A stretch of DNA of 64,000 nucleotides from Bacillus sp. MM2020_4. Lineage in GTDB: Bacteria > Bacillota > Bacilli > Bacillales > Cytobacillaceae. The notes under the pieces were generated by a model. The model was not told where the DNA came from. It worked only from the letters and a program-made list of their open reading frames with translations, and did not search any database. Made by a program: the position numbers and the translations under genes. Location: NCBI RefSeq assembly GCF_011250555.1, contig NZ_JAANMZ010000024.1, forward strand, positions 1 to 64,000, read 5' to 3'. Below, one piece after another: positions 18,300-26,915 of the stretch (within the stretch, counting starts at the first letter, position 1; the number at the start of each line of letters is the position of its first letter).

Positions 18300-18620
18300 T
18301 CAAGTTGTCTGCTTTGAAAATTTCTCCTGCGCCCAAGCATCCAACCTTTTTACATGCTTTTTCCCAATGGTAAAGCCATATATGATCAGTACCACAATGA
18401 TTAGGGTAAACAGATCCACCTTTTTGGTCGAGATAAAATTAAGAATGCCCATCAACACCTGTGGGATCACTCCCGTTACCGCAAAGAGAACTGTCGCTAC
18501 CTTAAACCAAAAGGTCGATTTTAATCCATATCTCGCATATAACAAGAAAAAAGTTGATGACCAAGCCAATACTTCAAGACACACTAAAATTGTCCACTTA
18601 TTCTCAAGTAAAACGTCCAT
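18300..18620 (-). CDS. Small membrane protein under ykkC/guanidine-I riboswitch control
   Basis: 106-aa protein with about three membrane helices (near 8-30, 37-60 and 68-86) and a basic, amphipathic tail. It is not a recognisable SMR exporter (those have four helices), although the first helix contains a buried glutamate (Glu16 in CLEVLAW) at a place comparable to the substrate-binding Glu of SMR proteins. GGAAGGAG lies six bases before the ATG. It is the only gene downstream of a ykkC-class riboswitch with a transcription terminator, so it is expected to be induced by guanidine or a related ligand. Guanidine efflux or tolerance is inference. Confidence 0.75.
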   Translation of the reverse strand: MDVLLENKWTILVCLEVLAWSSTFFLLYARYGLKSTFWFKVATVLFAVTGVIPQVLMGILNFISTKKVDLFTLIIVVLIIYGFTIGKKHVKRLDAWAQEKFSKQTT

Positions 18621-18642
18621 TTCAAACTCCTTCCTATTAATA

Positions 18643-18696
18643 TAAAAAAAGCCTAGAAGAAATACATCGACGCGCGATTATTTCTCCCAGGCTTTT
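18643..18696 (-). terminator. Riboswitch expression-platform terminator
   Basis: On the minus strand AAAAGCCTGGGAGAAATA pairs with TATTTCTTCTAGGCTTTT, followed by TTTTTTT. The 5' arm is the 3' part of the aptamer core, so ligand-stabilised aptamer and terminator are mutually exclusive: a switch that turns on with ligand. Confidence 0.85.
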
Positions 18697-18780
18697 GTCC
18701 TTCCGTGTCCGCACCATGACAGGTGCGCGTTTTCTCTCGGACCAGACTGGCCAATATGGCCACGGAACCCTAGAAAACCA
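18683..18780 (-). promoter_or_regulatory. ykkC-class riboswitch (guanidine-I likely)
   Basis: The minus strand has the three ykkC signatures in order: CTAGGGTTCCG (18763-18773), CTGGTCCGAGAGAAAAC, and ACACGGAAGGACAAAAGCC followed by GGGAGA. Variable helices are GGCCAATATGGCC-like and GCACC...GGTGC. Subtype 1 senses guanidine; subtype 2 variants sense ppGpp, PRPP or nucleoside diphosphates and differ at a few core bases that I cannot assign with certainty. The gene context (small membrane protein) favours guanidine-I. Confidence 0.9.
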
Positions 18781-18791
18781 GCGTATTTTTT

Positions 18792-18797
18792 ATTATA
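18792..18797 (-). promoter_or_regulatory. -10 box for the riboswitch transcript
   Basis: Perfect TATAAT on the minus strand, about 15 bases before the aptamer. The best -35 box, TTCTTT 16 bases upstream, is weak. Confidence 0.55.
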
Positions 18798-18831
18798 TGA
18801 TAATTTTAGCACAAAAGAATTCAATAAGGAA

Positions 18832-20013
18832 CTAAAGCATAATACCCGTAATGGCTGCGGTTAATAGGCTGACAAGGGTTGCGCCAAATAGCAATTTAAG
18901 GCCAAACTTCGCCACTTGATTTCCTTTCTTCTCGCTTAGGCCTTTTACAGCACCGCTGATAATCCCAATGGACGAAAAGTTAGCGAACGATACTAGGAAA
19001 ACAGAAATGATCCCCACTGTTCTGCCAGACAACGAATCCGTTAATTTTCCTAAATCCATCATCGCTACAAATTCATTGGATAACAACTTGGTCGCCATAA
19101 TCGTTCCTGCATCGACTATTTCGGATGAAGGGATGCCAACAACGAAAGCCAGTGGAGCAAACACATAACCAAGAGCGGTTTGGAAGCTAATACCAAAGAT
19201 TGCTGCAAATATATGATTAATCATGCTGATTAACGCAACAAACCCAATCAGCATGGCACCCACGATAATGGCTACTTTGAAGCCATCCAAAATATATTCT
19301 CCAAGCATTTCAAAAAAGGTTTGTTTCTCGGCATCATGAATCTCGATAATATCCTCTTGTTCCGTTACTTCATATGGATTAATGATATTGGCAATGATAA
19401 ATCCACCAAACAAGTTTAAAACAAGCGCAGTAATAACATATTTCGGATCAATCATGGTCATATAAGCCCCTAAAATGGATGCCGACACGGTTGACATCGC
19501 AGAGGTACACAGTGTATACAATCGATGTTCAGGAAGGAATGGCAGCTGTTTTTTCACCGAAATAAACACCTCAGACTGACCAAAAACAGCTGATGCGACT
19601 GCATTATAGGATTCTAATTTCCCGAGACCATTCACCTTACTTAAAACCAAGCCAAGGAAACGAATAATGATTGGCAGGACTTTTATGTACTGAGCAATTC
19701 CAATCAAGACAGAAATAAAGACAATCGGCATCAGAACATTTAAGAAAAAGGGTGCCGCTCCCTTCATGGCCATTCCGCCAAAGACAAAGTTGATTCCCTC
19801 TGCCGCATACTTGAGAAGATGCTCAAACAACGCAGATACACCTCTAATAATCACAAGGCCTATTTCCGTATTAAGCAATAAATAAGCGAATACTAGCTGC
19901 AAAACAAGCATAATCGCAACCGGCTTCAATTTTATTCTTTTTTTATTGTTACTTACGATAAAAGCAAGTAAAAAGATGACGGCCAATGCGGCCAAAAACA
20001 AAATAAATTTCAA
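18832..20013 (-). CDS. nupC: NupC family nucleoside:cation symporter
   Basis: 393-aa concentrative nucleoside transporter, the same length as B. subtilis NupC. Typical features are the SVNGLGKLESYNAVASAVFGQSEVF-region (conserved GQSE), the LGAYMTM loop and the VGIPSSEIVDAG stretch. The TTG at 20013 has AAAGGAGA about eight bases upstream. It is monocistronic; B. subtilis nupC is linked to pdp and dra, which are absent here. A cre-like site upstream suggests CcpA control. A related paralogue (YutK or NupG) cannot be excluded. Confidence 0.88.
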   Translation of the reverse strand: MKFILFLAALAVIFLLAFIVSNNKKRIKLKPVAIMLVLQLVFAYLLLNTEIGLVIIRGVSALFEHLLKYAAEGINFVFGGMAMKGAAPFFLNVLMPIVFISVLIGIAQYIKVLPIIIRFLGLVLSKVNGLGKLESYNAVASAVFGQSEVFISVKKQLPFLPEHRLYTLCTSAMSTVSASILGAYMTMIDPKYVITALVLNLFGGFIIANIINPYEVTEQEDIIEIHDAEKQTFFEMLGEYILDGFKVAIIVGAMLIGFVALISMINHIFAAIFGISFQTALGYVFAPLAFVVGIPSSEIVDAGTIMATKLLSNEFVAMMDLGKLTDSLSGRTVGIISVFLVSFANFSSIGIISGAVKGLSEKKGNQVAKFGLKLLFGATLVSLLTAAITGIML

Positions 20014-20083
20014 AAAGTTTCTCTCCTTTTTCAGACAAGCCCTCAGTGTATAACGAGCAATATATAAAATTTCCGACAAAAAT

Positions 20084-20097
20084 CGACAACGTTTTCA
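20084..20097 (-). promoter_or_regulatory. Candidate cre (CcpA) site of nupC
   Basis: On the minus strand TGAAAACGTTGTCG matches the consensus TGWAANCGNTNWCA at all but the last base. It lies about 70 bp upstream of the nupC start codon, a position compatible with repression. Confidence 0.55.
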
Positions 20098-20245
20098 AAC
20101 AACCTTTTGATTATAGAATTGTGGTTATTAGGTGTCAACCACATGACGGGAAGAGGCAAAATTCAGGTTATTCACTATCATTCAATAATTAATTTATCCC
20201 TGTTGTCACCGAATCATCCATCCTTACCCATATGAAGAAAGATAA

Positions 20246-20272
20246 AAAGACATGGAGATTTCCTCCATGCCC
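20246..20272 (-). terminator. Terminator of the MFS gene
   Basis: Arms CATGGAG / CTCCATG with CTTTTTAT after the stem on the minus strand. Confidence 0.75.
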
Positions 20273-20289
20273 TTTACCATTAACGCTCT

Positions 20290-21471
20290 CTATGATCCCT
20301 GTTGTCCTGCACTTATCCGATCTTTGTATAGAAAATAGAAATAAAGCAGCATCGAAATGAAGATTGAAATAGCAGCCGTTTTATAGATACTGCTGTAACC
20401 GAGTAGATGGCCAATTTGCCCGAACACCATTGCCCCGATCCCAACGCCTAAATCGAAAAAGGAATAGAACGTCGCATTCGCCATCCCTCTTCGATTCATA
20501 GGAACCTTTTCAATCGCCCATGACTGTAAGGCAGGCTGGACCGTCCCGAAGCCAAGACCGTAGAGAATAGCCGCTATGTAAAGAACGGTACTATTCGGAA
20601 GCCATGCCAACAAAATCATCGCCCCCAAGATTAACAATGTACCGGGAATATAAACAGCTATATGTCCTCTCCGGTCGTATAACTGCCCGGCAAAAGTCCT
20701 TGTCACCATCAATGCAAGGGCATAGATGAGAAAATAAAATTGAATACCGGCAATATGTTTTTCAGCCGTATATAACGGCAGGAAAGCAGCAATCCCGCCA
20801 AATGTGACTGTGATAAAGAACATCAACATCGACGGTTTTAGGGCGCTTTTCTCATAAAGATCAAGCTTTGTTTTAGTCTGTTTCGGTTTAGGTTCGACCT
20901 TTTTATAGGTAATTCTTGATGACAACAGAAGGGCCATCAACCCTAATCCCGCACAAATTAAGAAAAATAGTTTAAACGAAATAATACCGGTTAGAATCAG
21001 TCCAAGGGAGGGGCCAAATGCCAATGCTAAATTGCCGGAAAGCCCGTAATAGCCCATTCCCTCGCCCCTTCTCGAAGCAGGGATTAAATCAGTAGCAATC
21101 GTTCCTGAGGCTGTAGTGGAAAATCCCCAGCCAGCCCCTTGAACGACGCGCATCGCAAATAGTAAAACAATACTGGTTAAAAACCCAAAAGAACCGACCG
21201 AAAGAACAAAAACAGTTAATCCAATTAGATAGACAAAGCCTCTCCCCTTTGTTTCAAGCGAACTACCTGCAATAGGGCGCAGCAGCAACGCAGAGAAGGT
21301 AAAGATGCCTACCACAAACCCAATTAATTGTTCATTTCCGCCTAAATCCTCCACAAACAACGGAATGGTCGGCAGTGTCATTTGAAATCCAAGAAAGATA
21401 AAGAAGTTTGCTAAACAAATCAGCACAAAGTCTTTTGTCCAAATCTTTTCTTTCGTCATCTGTTTTTCCAT
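20290..21471 (-). CDS. MFS-type drug/metabolite exporter
   Basis: 393-aa, twelve-helix transporter of the DHA1-like major facilitator group. Motif A of the first half is degenerate (GIFTFSALLLRPIAGSSLETKGRG) and motif C-like glycines occur near GAGWGFSTTASG. The ATG at 21471 follows AAAGGGAG by 12 bases; an upstream start would add a poorly supported 25-aa tail. It starts seven codons after the stop of the DinB-like gene, so the two may be co-transcribed. Substrate unknown. Confidence 0.82.
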   Translation of the reverse strand: MEKQMTKEKIWTKDFVLICLANFFIFLGFQMTLPTIPLFVEDLGGNEQLIGFVVGIFTFSALLLRPIAGSSLETKGRGFVYLIGLTVFVLSVGSFGFLTSIVLLFAMRVVQGAGWGFSTTASGTIATDLIPASRRGEGMGYYGLSGNLALAFGPSLGLILTGIISFKLFFLICAGLGLMALLLSSRITYKKVEPKPKQTKTKLDLYEKSALKPSMLMFFITVTFGGIAAFLPLYTAEKHIAGIQFYFLIYALALMVTRTFAGQLYDRRGHIAVYIPGTLLILGAMILLAWLPNSTVLYIAAILYGLGFGTVQPALQSWAIEKVPMNRRGMANATFYSFFDLGVGIGAMVFGQIGHLLGYSSIYKTAAISIFISMLLYFYFLYKDRISAGQQGS

Positions 21472-21552
21472 AGAAGTTAAAAACTCCCTTTCTGAAATAA
21501 AAAAATGAAAAAACGTTTCTACGATTAGTAGAAACGGAATTTTCATGATCCT

Positions 21553-22014
21553 TTACTTTGCAGCTTCTATAACGCGTTTCATTGCATGCATTTGTCCAAG
21601 ATGATTTGACTCATGGAAAACAGCAAAGTTGCCAAGTTCCCCAAACGTTTCTTGACCAAGAAAAGGAGCCTTCAGCTTTTCATTAAAGCGTTCTCCTGGA
21701 ATTTCCTTGATGCGTTTGAGTTGCTCCTTTAACTGTGCAGTCAATTCCTGAACGGATGGAACGTCACCTTGCCAGTCAGCAGGCTTTGTGCCCGATGCAA
21801 AAAGTTCCATATAGTTCGCAGGGAGATTCGTTGACTTTTTCGGAAAGCCAAACATAAATTGTTCGGCAACCGTTAATACATGGCCGATATGCCAGTGGAG
21901 TGTGTTGTTAAATCCTTGCGGTTGGACATCGAGTATAGCTTCGTCGAATCCCTCCACATTATTAATCAACTTACCCCTGGTTAACTCAAAACTCTTAAAT
22001 AATAATCCGCTCAT
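21553..22014 (-). CDS. DinB/YfiT-family putative metal-dependent hydrolase
   Basis: 153-aa four-helix-bundle protein of the DinB superfamily. The metal triad is visible as His45 in HWHIGH and His134/His138 in HESNHLGQMH. Bacterial relatives include bacillithiol transferases (BstA) and damage-inducible proteins of unknown substrate. It ends only about 80 bp before the MFS start codon, suggesting a stress or thiol-conjugate detoxification pair, which is inference. Confidence 0.85.
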   Translation of the reverse strand: MSGLLFKSFELTRGKLINNVEGFDEAILDVQPQGFNNTLHWHIGHVLTVAEQFMFGFPKKSTNLPANYMELFASGTKPADWQGDVPSVQELTAQLKEQLKRIKEIPGERFNEKLKAPFLGQETFGELGNFAVFHESNHLGQMHAMKRVIEAAK

Positions 22015-22086
22015 TTCGTTAGCCCCCTTAAAATTGACATAGCCTTATTCTATACCATTATTCACCAACTATAAAACAAAATGTCC

Positions 22087-23781
22087 TTACATTTCTTCCG
22101 GTGCTTCAATGCCCAATAAGCGTAATCCTTCTTTAAGAACGACCGTAACACTGTAAACAAGGGCCAAGCGTGCTTGTTTCTCCGTGCTATCTTCTAAGAC
22201 TTTTACCTCTGCGTAATACTTATTAAAGGCTTGGGCAAGGTCAACAATATATTTTGCCACCTGTGACGGATCGTAATTCTCACAAGCTCTTTTAACAGCG
22301 GGAGCAAATTCCATTAATAGACTGGCCACTTTCCATTCCTTATCCCAGGAATTTGTGAAGGTTTCAGGCTGTGATTCGGTTTGCCAATTGGCTTTTCGTA
22401 AAATGGAACAGGCACGGGCAAAGGTATATTGAACATATGGTCCTGTTTCCCCTTCAAAGCGCAGCATTTCCTCTAAGGAAAATTCGATATCGTTCATTCG
22501 ATTGTTCTTTAAGTCGTGGAAAATAACTGCGCCCACCCCTACTTGTTTCGCTACTACATCTTTGTTTGCCAGGTTTGGATTTTTCTCTTCGATATTGTGG
22601 TGCGCCATCGCAATCGATTCGTTTAGTACTTCTTCTAAAAGGACCACTTTGCCTTTACGGGTCGACATCTTTTTGCCGTCCTTTAACATCATGCCAAAAG
22701 GAACATGAACCATTTTTTCCGACCATTCATAGCCCATTTTTCCTAATACGGCGATTAACTGTTTAAAGTGAAGACTTTGTTCATGACCAACGACATATAA
22801 TGATTGAACAAAATTATAGTTTTCTTTTCTGTAGAGAGCGGCAGCTAAATCACGGGTGGCATAAAGCGTAGCCCCGTCTGACTTTTTAATGAGACACGGC
22901 GGCAGCTGTTCATCGGTTAATTCAACCACCTGTGCTTGATCAGATTCAATTAGCAGCTGTTTCTCCTCGAGCAGCTTGACGATGCGTTCCATTTTGTCAT
23001 TATAGAAAGCCTCGCCGGCATAAGAATCAAATTCAACATTCATTAATTCATAGATTCTTGAAAACTCCTTCAGCGATTCATCGCGGAACCATTGCCATAG
23101 GCTTAACGCTTCCGCGTCGCCATCCTCTAATCGTTTAAACCAGCTGCGGCCTTGATCCTCTAGTGCTGGATCGGCTTCTGCCACTTCATGAAACTTAATA
23201 TATAGAGCCAGTAATTCCTTAATCGGGTTTTGTTTTACCTTTTCGGCATCACCCCAAAGTTTATAGGCGGTAATTAATTTTCCGAATTGAGTCCCCCAGT
23301 CCCCCAGATGGTTGATTTTGATGGGCTTATAGCCGCATTTTTCTGTTATGAGAGCAATAGAATTTCCTATTACAGTCGAACGCAAATGTCCCATTGAAAA
23401 AGGCTTCGCAATATTCGGTGAGGACATGTCGATTGTTATATTGCCGCCTGCCCCAAATTCGAGGTCTGCGAAATGCCCCTTTTGTTCGAAAATGCTGCTG
23501 ATGAGCTGTTCGGAAACCAGCTTTTTGTTTAAAAAGATATTAAGATACGCGCCTACGACTTCCACTTTTTCAAAAATAGGGGACTGTATCTTTCCACTTA
23601 GTTCCTGTGCGATCAGATTAGGTGATTTTCTTTTCAGCTTTGATAAGGTGAAGCATGGAAAGGCCAAATCCCCATGTGTGGCGTTTTTTGGTTTTTCAAT
23701 CATCAGTTCCAGATCCGCTGCTGCCATTTCCTGGTCAAGCAGCTCAAAGAGAACGGCTGCCAGCTCCTTCTTAAAATTCAT
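22087..23781 (-). CDS. argS: Arginyl-tRNA synthetase
   Basis: 564-aa class I synthetase. The N-terminal Add-1 domain is followed by the HIGH-equivalent SPNIAKPFSMGHLRS, the KMSTRKGKVV (KMSKS-equivalent) loop, and the C-terminal DALR anticodon-binding domain (YVQYTFARACSILRKA). The ATG at 23781 was chosen because GGAGG lies about eight bases upstream; 29 further upstream codons fall into the leader. Expression is controlled by a T-box leader, unlike B. subtilis argS as far as I recall. Confidence 0.96.
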   Translation of the reverse strand: MNFKKELAAVLFELLDQEMAAADLELMIEKPKNATHGDLAFPCFTLSKLKRKSPNLIAQELSGKIQSPIFEKVEVVGAYLNIFLNKKLVSEQLISSIFEQKGHFADLEFGAGGNITIDMSSPNIAKPFSMGHLRSTVIGNSIALITEKCGYKPIKINHLGDWGTQFGKLITAYKLWGDAEKVKQNPIKELLALYIKFHEVAEADPALEDQGRSWFKRLEDGDAEALSLWQWFRDESLKEFSRIYELMNVEFDSYAGEAFYNDKMERIVKLLEEKQLLIESDQAQVVELTDEQLPPCLIKKSDGATLYATRDLAAALYRKENYNFVQSLYVVGHEQSLHFKQLIAVLGKMGYEWSEKMVHVPFGMMLKDGKKMSTRKGKVVLLEEVLNESIAMAHHNIEEKNPNLANKDVVAKQVGVGAVIFHDLKNNRMNDIEFSLEEMLRFEGETGPYVQYTFARACSILRKANWQTESQPETFTNSWDKEWKVASLLMEFAPAVKRACENYDPSQVAKYIVDLAQAFNKYYAEVKVLEDSTEKQARLALVYSVTVVLKEGLRLLGIEAPEEM

Positions 23782-23810
23782 TTCTATAGACCTCCTTTTT
23801 TTATAAAAAA

Positions 23811-24036
23811 CAAAAAACCCCCGCCTCTTATATAAAGAGACGAGAGTTTGATAATCCCGCGGTACCACTCTAATTGTTCAAAAAGAACCGGCTTAACTTT
23901 GTAACGGAGGATTCTCCGGCCTACCCTACTACTTTCAGGCAAGCATCTCAAAAGTGCGCTTCATTATCTGCTCTGTATCAGGCTTCCACCGCCCCTGACT
24001 CGCTTTGACTTCCTAGATAACTACTCTCTTTTTCAT
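23811..24036 (-). promoter_or_regulatory. T-box riboswitch (tRNA-Arg) of argS
   Basis: The minus strand contains the AGTA-box (GAGAGTAG), stem I, and the T-box core GAGTGGTACCGCGGG (about 23856-23871), followed by a terminator with arms near 23818-23845 and a T run. The specifier loop reads GAAGCGCA, giving the codon CGC (Arg) followed by the conserved purine and closed by AAAAG/CTTTT pairing. Uncharged tRNA-Arg(ICG), encoded in this window, would stabilise the antiterminator. Confidence 0.93.
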
Positions 24037-24064
24037 TGATTTATTTATAGCTCGATTACCAGCT

Positions 24065-24093
24065 ATTATACTGGAAAGATAAGGATTTATCCA
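24065..24093 (-). promoter_or_regulatory. Promoter of the argS leader
   Basis: Perfect TATAAT (24065-24070) with a 17-bp spacer and a weaker TGGATA (24088-24093). Confidence 0.6.
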
Positions 24094-24151
24094 GCCCATA
24101 TTGATGAATTTTTATATTAAGGAAATCCTATTTTTAAAGGAGGGATTTTCG

Positions 24152-24406
24152 ATGGCGAGAAGAAATAAAATACTTGTACCTGAAGCACGAAGGGGCTTGG
24201 ATGTGCTTAAAGCGCAGGTTGTTCAATCTGCGAACCCGGAGGATGCGAAGTTTGAAGCAGCCGAAGAGGTCGGTGTTCCATTGAAAAAGGGCTATAACGG
24301 TCAGCTTACATCTGAACAGGCTGGAAAAGTGGGCGGCCGGCTCGGCGGCAGTATGGTGCGGGAGCTCGTGAAAATGGCCCAGGAAAACTTAAGTAAAAAG
24401 CCGTGA
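24152..24406 (+). CDS. Alpha/beta-type small acid-soluble spore protein (divergent)
   Basis: 84-aa DNA-binding spore protein. The germination-protease site region KFEAA (33-37) and the C-terminal signature GKVGGRLGGSMVRELVKMAQ are present. The segment between the protease site and the signature is longer than in SspA/SspB, and N-terminal residues 1-30 are atypical, so this is a divergent paralogue. AAAGGAGGG lies seven bases before the ATG. Expected expression is in the forespore under sigma-G. It is divergent from argS. Confidence 0.85.
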   Translation: MARRNKILVPEARRGLDVLKAQVVQSANPEDAKFEAAEEVGVPLKKGYNGQLTSEQAGKVGGRLGGSMVRELVKMAQENLSKKP

Positions 24407-24428
24407 TTGCTTGGGTCTAAGCTGGTAT

Positions 24429-24521
24429 GAAGGACGAATCTCTCTTGAAAGCCGGGGGATTTGTCCTTCATATGGCCGGTGACGGACTAATCCCTGCTGC
24501 TACCCTCTCGATTTGTCCTTC
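24429..24521. repeat. 52-bp-period palindromic repeat, two units
   Basis: Two 41-nt inverted repeats (24429-24469 and 24481-24521) spaced exactly 52 bp apart. Each begins GAAGGACGAAT or GACGGACTAAT and ends GATTTGTCCTTC. They are related to the array at 37701-37897 and to the copy at 60531. The array lies between the convergent SASP and TetR genes. Confidence 0.8.
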
Positions 24522-24546
24522 ATAAAGCTAAAGCAAAGAAGTCCCG

Positions 24547-25119
24547 TTACCCCTGCAACCCCTTTAATAGAAATACCTTCATGATTTCAGCAATCTGCTC
24601 GGAACTTAACGGGTCGTGATTTCTTTCCCAGTCAGACACAAGGGCAATATACATCTTTAACAAAAGAAAGCTGGTTATTTCTGTGTTGACCTTCGTAATT
24701 GCACCTTTCGCAATCGCTGTTTCAATTTTTTGCCTTAGATAGGCAATAATCTCGTTTTCTACATGTTGGAGCATTTCAGATACCGTCAATGTTCCCATTT
24801 CAGCTTCTTCCTGGACAAGCTTAATCATAAGCTGGTGCTGGGAGCGGAATTCTAATAAACGATATAAGGCGTGATGAACATTTTCCGTAAACGGTAAATC
24901 CGGCTGGATGGCTGCATCCGCCTCCACAATCATTTCCTTCACAAGCGAAGAAATAATTTCTTCAAACAGTTCTTCTTTATTTTTAAAAAAGGTATAAATG
25001 GTCCCTTTTCCAACATTGGCAAGCTTCGCAACCTGATCCATTGTCGTTGCTTTAAAGCCAAATAATGAAAAGGACTTTGTAGCTGCCTCCACAATCATCT
25101 TTCTCCTGTCGGGTGCCAT
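24547..25119 (-). CDS. TetR family transcriptional regulator
   Basis: 190-aa regulator with a classical N-terminal TetR helix-turn-helix (about residues 7-52; ATTMDQVAKLANVGKGTIYTFF). The C-terminal helical domain has no recognised ligand signature. It resembles regulators of drug pumps and fatty-acid genes such as YhgD or YerO. The ATG at 25119 has GGAGG nine bases upstream. The gene is not paired with an obvious target; the gerA operon lies divergently 215 bp away. Confidence 0.85.
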   Translation of the reverse strand: MAPDRRKMIVEAATKSFSLFGFKATTMDQVAKLANVGKGTIYTFFKNKEELFEEIISSLVKEMIVEADAAIQPDLPFTENVHHALYRLLEFRSQHQLMIKLVQEEAEMGTLTVSEMLQHVENEIIAYLRQKIETAIAKGAITKVNTEITSFLLLKMYIALVSDWERNHDPLSSEQIAEIMKVFLLKGLQG

Positions 25120-25334
25120 TTGCATCACCCTCCTTATTGACTGATTTAGTTTTTCGGTCATTCCAAACACTTTTACTATACCACAGCCTGTCTTCTGTTT
25201 TCAATTTTTCCTGTAAAGTTTTTGGAAATTGTCAATTACCATTTAGCAGATATAAAAAATGGTTATCTACTGAAAGAAAATGCATACAACCCCCTCGAAT
25301 TGGAAAAATATACTCAGTTACATAAGGGGGATAT

Positions 25335-26915
25335 ATGATGATTCGGTTCCGCAAAAAAAAGCATTTTGATGGCAATAAAATCACCCCCTATCCTTCTACT
25401 ATAAAAAATGAGCCATTGCGTTCAGAGCTTATAGCAAATGAGCAAATAATAAAGGATCTTTTTCAAAACTGTGCTGACCTTGTCACTCATCCCATCTACG
25501 AAGCAGGAAAACCTAGATTGCTTTTAATTTATTTAGATGGGTTGACAGATACAAAGACTTTAGAACAGGGATTGCTGCGGCCTTTGTTATATGAAGGGTT
25601 TCCTCACGGCTTAAACAAAGTTCATTCACTTCAACAAATAATTGAGCAGCAACTATTCGCGGTCACACCCATTAAGAATATTTCAACCATTGATGAACTT
25701 GTTGACGGGATCCTAATGGGTAATGCTGGAATCATATTTGAGGGAGAAATAAAGGGTATTGTTGCTGATTTAAATGGAATGCCCCAGCGCAGTATTGAAG
25801 AACCGGCGACCGAAATTACGATTCGCGGCCCACGGGACGGATTTACGGAATCCATCCGCACCAATTCTTCGCTGCTACGCAGAAGGATTCGCAGTTCGAG
25901 GCTTAAATTCGAAGCATTAACCGTTGGGAAATTGTCGCAAACAAGTGTAGAGATTACCTACATTGAGGGAATTGCTTCTGAAAGCTTATTAGAGGAGGTT
26001 CGCGGGAGACTTAGTCGGATTGAAATTGATGGAGTATTGGAATCGGAATATATCGAGGAGTTTATAGAGGATAATCCCTTTACACCCTTTCCCCAAATTC
26101 AAAATACGGAAAGACCTGATATTGTCATTGCAAATCTTCTTGAAGGTAAAGTGGCTATTATGGTGGATAACACACCCTTCGTACTTATTGTTCCTATGAC
26201 CTTCTGGAACGGTCTACAGTCGGTAGAAGATTATTATGAACGATTTCTCTACACATCCTTTATTCGGCTAGTTCGTTATATATTATTTAATATGACAATG
26301 TATTTACCATCTGTTTATGTTGCCTTGACTACCTATCATCCTAAACTGATCCCAACCACACTTCTTATTAGTATTGCCGCGGCCCGTGAAGGCGTCCCAT
26401 TTCCTGCCATCGTAGAGGCGCTAATTATGGAATTTGTTTTTGAGGGGCTGCGGGAAGCAGGGATTCGCCTGCCAAAAGCAGTTGGGTCAGCCGTCAGTAT
26501 TGTCGGTGCGCTTGTTATCGGCCAGGCTGCTGTACAAGCCGGAATTGTATCGGCCCCGATGGTCATTGTTGTGGCGACAACGGGGATTGCTTCATTTGCC
26601 ATACCACGTTACAACCTGGGTACGGCGTTACGGCTTATCCGGTTTCCAATGCTGCTTTTAGCAGGGATTTTTGGCTTATACGGTATTGTCATCGGCTTTA
26701 TTGCCTTGACCATCCATCTCGTCACCCTTCGTTCTTTTGGCGTTCCCTATTTCACTCCCGTTGCCCCGCAAATACCTGTAGATTTAAAGGATGTGTTTTT
26801 TCGGGTGCCAAGATGGGCAAACACGGCCGGTCCTATCTTTACGTTTGGTAGGAATAAACAGCGTATTCCTACAGGGCAGAAGCCAGGCCCCCAAAAAGGA
26901 GGTACGAAGCAATGA
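25335..26915 (+). CDS. Spore germinant receptor, GerA-type subunit A
   Basis: 526-aa GerA/SpoVAF-family protein. A soluble N-terminal domain (about 1-270) with SELIANEQIIKDLF and GNAGIIFEGE leads to a membrane domain of four or five helices in the C-terminal half, and a proline-rich cytoplasmic tail. AGGGGG is five to eight bases before two adjacent ATGs. A TGCATA element about 50 bp upstream resembles a sigma-G -35 box, but the -10 is unclear. First gene of an A-C-B operon with 4-bp overlaps. The germinant is not predictable. Confidence 0.93.
   Translation: MMIRFRKKKHFDGNKITPYPSTIKNEPLRSELIANEQIIKDLFQNCADLVTHPIYEAGKPRLLLIYLDGLTDTKTLEQGLLRPLLYEGFPHGLNKVHSLQQIIEQQLFAVTPIKNISTIDELVDGILMGNAGIIFEGEIKGIVADLNGMPQRSIEEPATEITIRGPRDGFTESIRTNSSLLRRRIRSSRLKFEALTVGKLSQTSVEITYIEGIASESLLEEVRGRLSRIEIDGVLESEYIEEFIEDNPFTPFPQIQNTERPDIVIANLLEGKVAIMVDNTPFVLIVPMTFWNGLQSVEDYYERFLYTSFIRLVRYILFNMTMYLPSVYVALTTYHPKLIPTTLLISIAAAREGVPFPAIVEALIMEFVFEGLREAGIRLPKAVGSAVSIVGALVIGQAAVQAGIVSAPMVIVVATTGIASFAIPRYNLGTALRLIRFPMLLLAGIFGLYGIVIGFIALTIHLVTLRSFGVPYFTPVAPQIPVDLKDVFFRVPRWANTAGPIFTFGRNKQRIPTGQKPGPQKGGTKQ

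Noticed and set aside
18300-18620. Call of the 106-aa protein as an SMR exporter (YkkC/YkkD)
   Set aside because: SMR proteins have four helices and different motifs. This protein has about three helices; only a helix-1 glutamate is reminiscent.
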